In this document: one piece after another, positions 61,264-64,000 of the stretch
How the letters are laid out: each line of letters begins with the position of its first letter
Position numbering within the stretch: the first letter of the stretch is position 1
Assembly (NCBI GenBank): GCA_045642085.1
Contig: JAZUIF010000107.1
Location: 35,777-99,776 of the forward strand
Direction: 5' to 3'
Source of the DNA: UBA1723 sp045642085
GTDB taxonomy: Bacteria; Bacteroidota; Bacteroidia; Bacteroidales; Paludibacteraceae
Length of the DNA stretch: 64,000 nt
Position numbers and translations under genes: made by a program
Notes under the pieces: model-generated
Seen by the model: the letters and a program-made list of their open reading frames with translations, nothing else
The model's database searches: none
Told to the model about the DNA's origin: nothing

Positions 61264-63222
61264 ATGTCTTGCGAGGAATCAGTCGTTTTAGTCCATTCTA
61301 TGAAAGCTAAATCTATAAAAGATACGCATAAGAAAGTCAGGAAACTATCCAATCTGTTCGGATTGTTTTCATCAAATTCCGAAAAGAATTCGTCGGGTGA
61401 TGATCCATTTAATCTGATGGAGCAATCGGATTTTCCTCAGAACGAGGAGTTTGCCACAGATGAATACACTATCAATTTCCCTACAATATACGAGCGTCAA
61501 GGCAAAATGCATCATGGATGGATCAACCTAGAGGCTCCGTTTCGCGCCACTATGGTGGTAGGCTCTCCCGGCTCTGGAAAGTCGTACACAATCATAAGCA
61601 ACTATATCCGTCAGGCATTGGCTAAAGGCTACGCTATGTATCTCTACGATTTCAAGATACCGGATCTTTCGGAGATAGCCTACTCCAACTTTATGTGGAA
61701 CAAACATCGTTGGAAGGATATATATAATGGTGTGGAGCCTAAATATGGAATGATTGATTTCAACGAGCCTCGCGTCTCCCTTCGTTGCAATCCTCTCAAG
61801 GCCGATTTATTGGAGACAAAAACGCATGCCGACGAGATAGCGCAGGTGATATGCTACAATCTGGCACGCACTTGGGCCGACAAACAAGGTGATTTCTTTG
61901 TGGAGTCGGCAATCAATTATCTTGGTGCCTGTATATGGTTTCTCCGTCTTTACGAGAATGGCAGATACTGCACCTTCCCACATGTGATTGATTTCATATC
62001 CCAGCCATTGGATCAGGTGATTCCGATCCTTGCGAGCTATTCCGACCTATCCGTCACTATCGCACCATATTTAAATGCGTGGGCGGCAGGGGCAGTCGAC
62101 CAGATCCAAGGACAGATAGCGTCGGTACAGATTCCTTTGGGCCGACTCAACTCCATCTTCCTCTATTGGGCAATGAGTGGCGACGATATCGACCTTGACA
62201 TCAATAATCCGCTGGAACCAAAACTGCTTTGCTTCGGTAATGACCCGCAGAATTCCAATACCTACAGCACAGCTCTTGGCGTCTACACAGCACGTATTCT
62301 GAAGCTGGCAAACCAAAAAGGAAAGCATAAAAGCGCGATTGTCATCGATGAGCTGCCGACAATGTTCGTGCATGGACTTGATAATCTGATTGCCACAGCC
62401 CGCTCCAACGAGGTAGCCATCCTTCTCGGTTTCCAGGATTTCTCCCAACTTAAAGCTGATTACAAAGAGGCTAATGCTAACAAGATTATCCAGACAGTTG
62501 GAAACTTTTTTGTCGGACAATGTTTTGATGAGACTGCGGAAAAAATCTCAAAACGAATAGGAAAGAACAAGCAGCAGAAGGATTCCAGCTCCTACCAGAT
62601 GGACTATATGATTCCGCCTGAACGCTTCTCACAAGCCAAACAAGGATGGTTTGCCGGTTTGGTCTGCAACAATAATAGTTCGGATACAGACCGTGTGTTT
62701 GCGGCGAATATAGATATCGACGTCGAGATGTGTAAAGATGAGGCAGAGCACTATCTTGAGTTGCCTGAATTCTATGATTTTGATGATGATGTAGTCGACA
62801 AAAACCTACGTGCCTATTCCGACAAAATCGGATTCAACCACACTCAGTTTTCCACCACACGCTCGCTCGTCGACGGAATGATCCGCCACTGGTTTGATCG
62901 CAACAATATAGCTTCTTACGGGTTCGACCACACAAAATATAAATCAGTCACAACGCTGATCAACAAAGTCAGGAAGCCATCTAAGGAGATGAAAAAGGTT
63001 TTCCCTCAATTCCTGGATAAGGACAACATGCTCAACCGCATAATCGAGATTCGTGACGCCCGAATGCGAGAGTATCTGCAAGTCAACCGAGATAATATCC
63101 GTCAGGAGGTGGAGAATATCTGTACAGCCGAACTCGACAGAATGCGTAAACTAGCTGAAGAAGGAGTACAACCATACAAAAGATTGTGGGAAATAAGAGA
63201 ACAAATGATGAAAAAAGGATAA
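61264..63222 (+). CDS. TraG/MobC-type coupling ATPase without membrane anchor
   Basis: A 652-residue VirD4/TraG-like ATPase close to the Bacteroides mobilisation protein MobC. Walker A VGSPGSGKS is at 99-107, followed by YLYDFKIPDLSEIAY, ADKQGDFFVESAI, Walker B AIVIDELPTMF and ATARSNEVAILLGFQDFSQL. Coupling proteins usually start with two membrane helices; here the N-terminus (1-65) is polar and has none. The last 130 residues are charged and helical. It may be a remnant or a cytoplasmic variant. The downstream relaxase and mating genes are absent. Confidence 0.85.
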   Translation: MSCEESVVLVHSMKAKSIKDTHKKVRKLSNLFGLFSSNSEKNSSGDDPFNLMEQSDFPQNEEFATDEYTINFPTIYERQGKMHHGWINLEAPFRATMVVGSPGSGKSYTIISNYIRQALAKGYAMYLYDFKIPDLSEIAYSNFMWNKHRWKDIYNGVEPKYGMIDFNEPRVSLRCNPLKADLLETKTHADEIAQVICYNLARTWADKQGDFFVESAINYLGACIWFLRLYENGRYCTFPHVIDFISQPLDQVIPILASYSDLSVTIAPYLNAWAAGAVDQIQGQIASVQIPLGRLNSIFLYWAMSGDDIDLDINNPLEPKLLCFGNDPQNSNTYSTALGVYTARILKLANQKGKHKSAIVIDELPTMFVHGLDNLIATARSNEVAILLGFQDFSQLKADYKEANANKIIQTVGNFFVGQCFDETAEKISKRIGKNKQQKDSSSYQMDYMIPPERFSQAKQGWFAGLVCNNNSSDTDRVFAANIDIDVEMCKDEAEHYLELPEFYDFDDDVVDKNLRAYSDKIGFNHTQFSTTRSLVDGMIRHWFDRNNIASYGFDHTKYKSVTTLINKVRKPSKEMKKVFPQFLDKDNMLNRIIEIRDARMREYLQVNRDNIRQEVENICTAELDRMRKLAEEGVQPYKRLWEIREQMMKKG

Positions 63223-63257
63223 TTACATACTTTTGTCGCATTTTTTTAGAGAAATAC

Positions 63258-63288
63258 TTGCTTTTTTCGTAGATAGGTTATACTTTTG
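63258..63288 (+). promoter_or_regulatory. Promoter of candidate small RNA
   Basis: TTG (63258-63260), 20 bp, then TACTTTTG (63281-63288). The spacing fits the Bacteroidetes consensus. Start near 63295. Confidence 0.65.
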
Positions 63289-63294
63289 CACTCG

Positions 63295-63457
63295 TAAGAC
63301 ATGACGGAAGTAATTACACTGCTGAGGCAGAAGGTAAGAAGGTCCGATCGTGGAATGAATAAGATTTTTTTGTACTGTTACTAATCCTATTTTCCCTTTA
63401 TCTTTAAAGGAAAAAGACGCAAACGAGAGATATTGGTTATCTCTCTTTGCTTTTTTT
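63295..63457 (+). ncRNA. Candidate small RNA between traG-like gene and IS3
   Basis: About 160 bases between a good promoter and a good terminator, with no usable reading frame. CTGC-TGAG-GCAG (about 63331) and a TTTTCC...GGAAAA hairpin (about 63391-63414) lie inside. No known RNA family recognised. Confidence 0.4.
63425..63457 (+). terminator. Terminator of candidate small RNA
   Basis: GAGAGATA (63425-63432) pairs perfectly with TATCTCTC (63438-63445), loop TTGGT, followed by TTTGCTTTTTTT. Confidence 0.8.
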
Positions 63458-63771
63458 AAAAAGATCGTAATTCCCAAACGACACTTAAACAACTCAGAAT
63501 AGAGTCATTCCAAATTTCTGTTCTCAGTTAAGGGCGAGCGTATTTAAATAACCACAGAGACTCAGAGTTAAAGAGAAAGTCTCCGACTTTTTTAGGAGGG
63601 AAAGAGATTTTGACTAATCATTATTTTGAACCCTCTCATTTCTTTGTCACCGAATCCAGCAGAGATAAGTAAAGAGAATTTCTCACTTAATATTCCTCAT
63701 AAAAATCAGTCAACAAATAGGACAGAGCCTAAAAAAAGGAACAAAATTTCCTATAAAACCATTTTTATTTC

Positions 63772-63779
63772 TACTTTTG
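63772..63779 (+). promoter_or_regulatory. Orphan -7 element near the IS3 end
   Basis: TACTTTTG matches TAnnTTTG but no gene of useful length follows before the insertion sequence at 63867. Confidence 0.4.
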
Positions 63780-63866
63780 CAAAGAATAGAACAATGAAAT
63801 TATACACAAGTGAGAGTTTAGAGCTGAAAGCTTAATTCTGAAAGTTAAGAGCTTGGAGCAATGAGG

Positions 63867-64000
63867 TGCACCCCTAAAGTTGGACAGAAAAAAAATAATT
63901 TATAATGTATGAGCTCGGTATTGTACCGGGCTCATGCCGTTTAATCTAAGTTTAATACGTTTGTTATTGTACCACCAGATATACTCGTTAAGCTGAGCGA
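63867..64000 (-). mobile_element. IS3-family insertion sequence, end inside window
   Basis: The terminal inverted repeat TGCACCCCTAAAGTTGGACA starts at 63867, a pattern typical of IS3-family (IS150-like) ends. The transposase C-terminus follows on the minus strand. The other end is outside the window, so length and target duplication cannot be checked. Confidence 0.85.
63900..64000 (-). CDS. IS3-family transposase, C-terminal end (partial)
   Basis: The minus strand translates to QLNEYIWWYNNKRIKLRLNG followed by MSPVQYRAHTL and a TAA at 63902-63900. The WYNxxR...K/R-LxGxSPxxYR pattern is the characteristic end of the DDE transposase OrfB of IS3 elements. Only 33 codons are inside the window. 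Confidence 0.88.
   Translation of the reverse strand, partial: AQLNEYIWWYNNKRIKLRLNGMSPVQYRAHTL

Larger units (their letters stand above)
63223..63866. other. 644-bp non-coding stretch before the IS3 element
   Basis: No convincing gene. It contains -7 elements at 63228, 63281 and 63772, a candidate small RNA ending at 63457, and CCACAGAGACTCAGAG-type spacer sequence. A 13-codon frame after the 63772 promoter ends before the IS. Confidence 0.7.

Noticed and set aside
63793..63835. 13-codon peptide after the 63772 promoter
   Set aside because: Too short to support; possibly the start of a decayed gene.

Overview
The window is chromosomal DNA from a member of the Bacteroidetes, most likely the order Bacteroidales. 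The evidence is the gene content and the promoters. There is a type IX secretion C-terminal sorting domain, a GldH lipoprotein, a BamA gene followed by three OmpH/Skp genes, DUF4293 and DUF3098 membrane proteins, RicT next to gldH, Bacteroides-type TraM and MobC/TraG proteins, and many -7 elements of the form TAnnTTTG. Genus cannot be decided from the sequence alone.

Layout. 1-7.6 kb (minus strand): DUF4293, a T9SS cargo protein, tilS, recA and hflX in one run, then a PurF-like gene that lacks its catalytic Cys and a small outer-membrane-type protein. 7.8-19 kb (plus strand): cdaA, lolD, comF and dnaG overlap one another, and dnaG is fused in frame to 5-formyltetrahydrofolate cyclo-ligase. 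A DUF6089-like protein, uppS, bamA, three ompH genes and tRNA-Trp follow. 19-25.8 kb: murI, a 650-bp non-coding stretch with a possible small RNA, a lipoprotein made of twelve 26-residue repeats, a Cof-type HAD phosphatase, VanZ, patatin, an exported flavodoxin-like lipoprotein and a DUF481 protein.

25.8-30.5 kb holds three orphan ATPases (two AAA_14/DUF4143-like, one ATPase_2/DUF234-like). Each has its own array of short direct repeats over its promoter. Two more arrays without a gene lie between the first two ATPases. In four of the five arrays the period is exactly 33 bp although the sequences differ. This is the strongest candidate for an undescribed system here.

30.6-38.4 kb is housekeeping: holB, ricT with a long N/Q/R/G tail, gldH, trmB, a polyprenyl synthase, an unknown coiled-coil protein and an rlmL-type methyltransferase with a long charged tail. 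38.4-45.2 kb is an accessory island. It holds hairpin-rich intergenic DNA, a candidate structured RNA, two tandem paralogues, a frameshifted toxin with an intact antitoxin, a DUF2493 gene with an in-frame stop, an ABC-type ATPase with a small partner, and a HigBA pair.

45.4-59.9 kb returns to housekeeping: gamma carbonic anhydrase, a methyltransferase, a CPxC lipoprotein, then on the minus strand a shape operon (purH N-terminal domain only, mreB, mreC, mreD, mrdA, rodA, dprA, HAD phosphatase), DUF1810, and ftsX-DUF3098-uppP-truB-queA. UppP carries an inserted zinc-ribbon-like loop. 60-64 kb holds three conjugation-related genes without the rest of a transfer system, a second candidate small RNA, and the end of an IS3-family element that runs off the window. 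Short GTAGAGACG-type palindromes are scattered between genes throughout. Protein families were recognised by eye from motifs; no database search was run.
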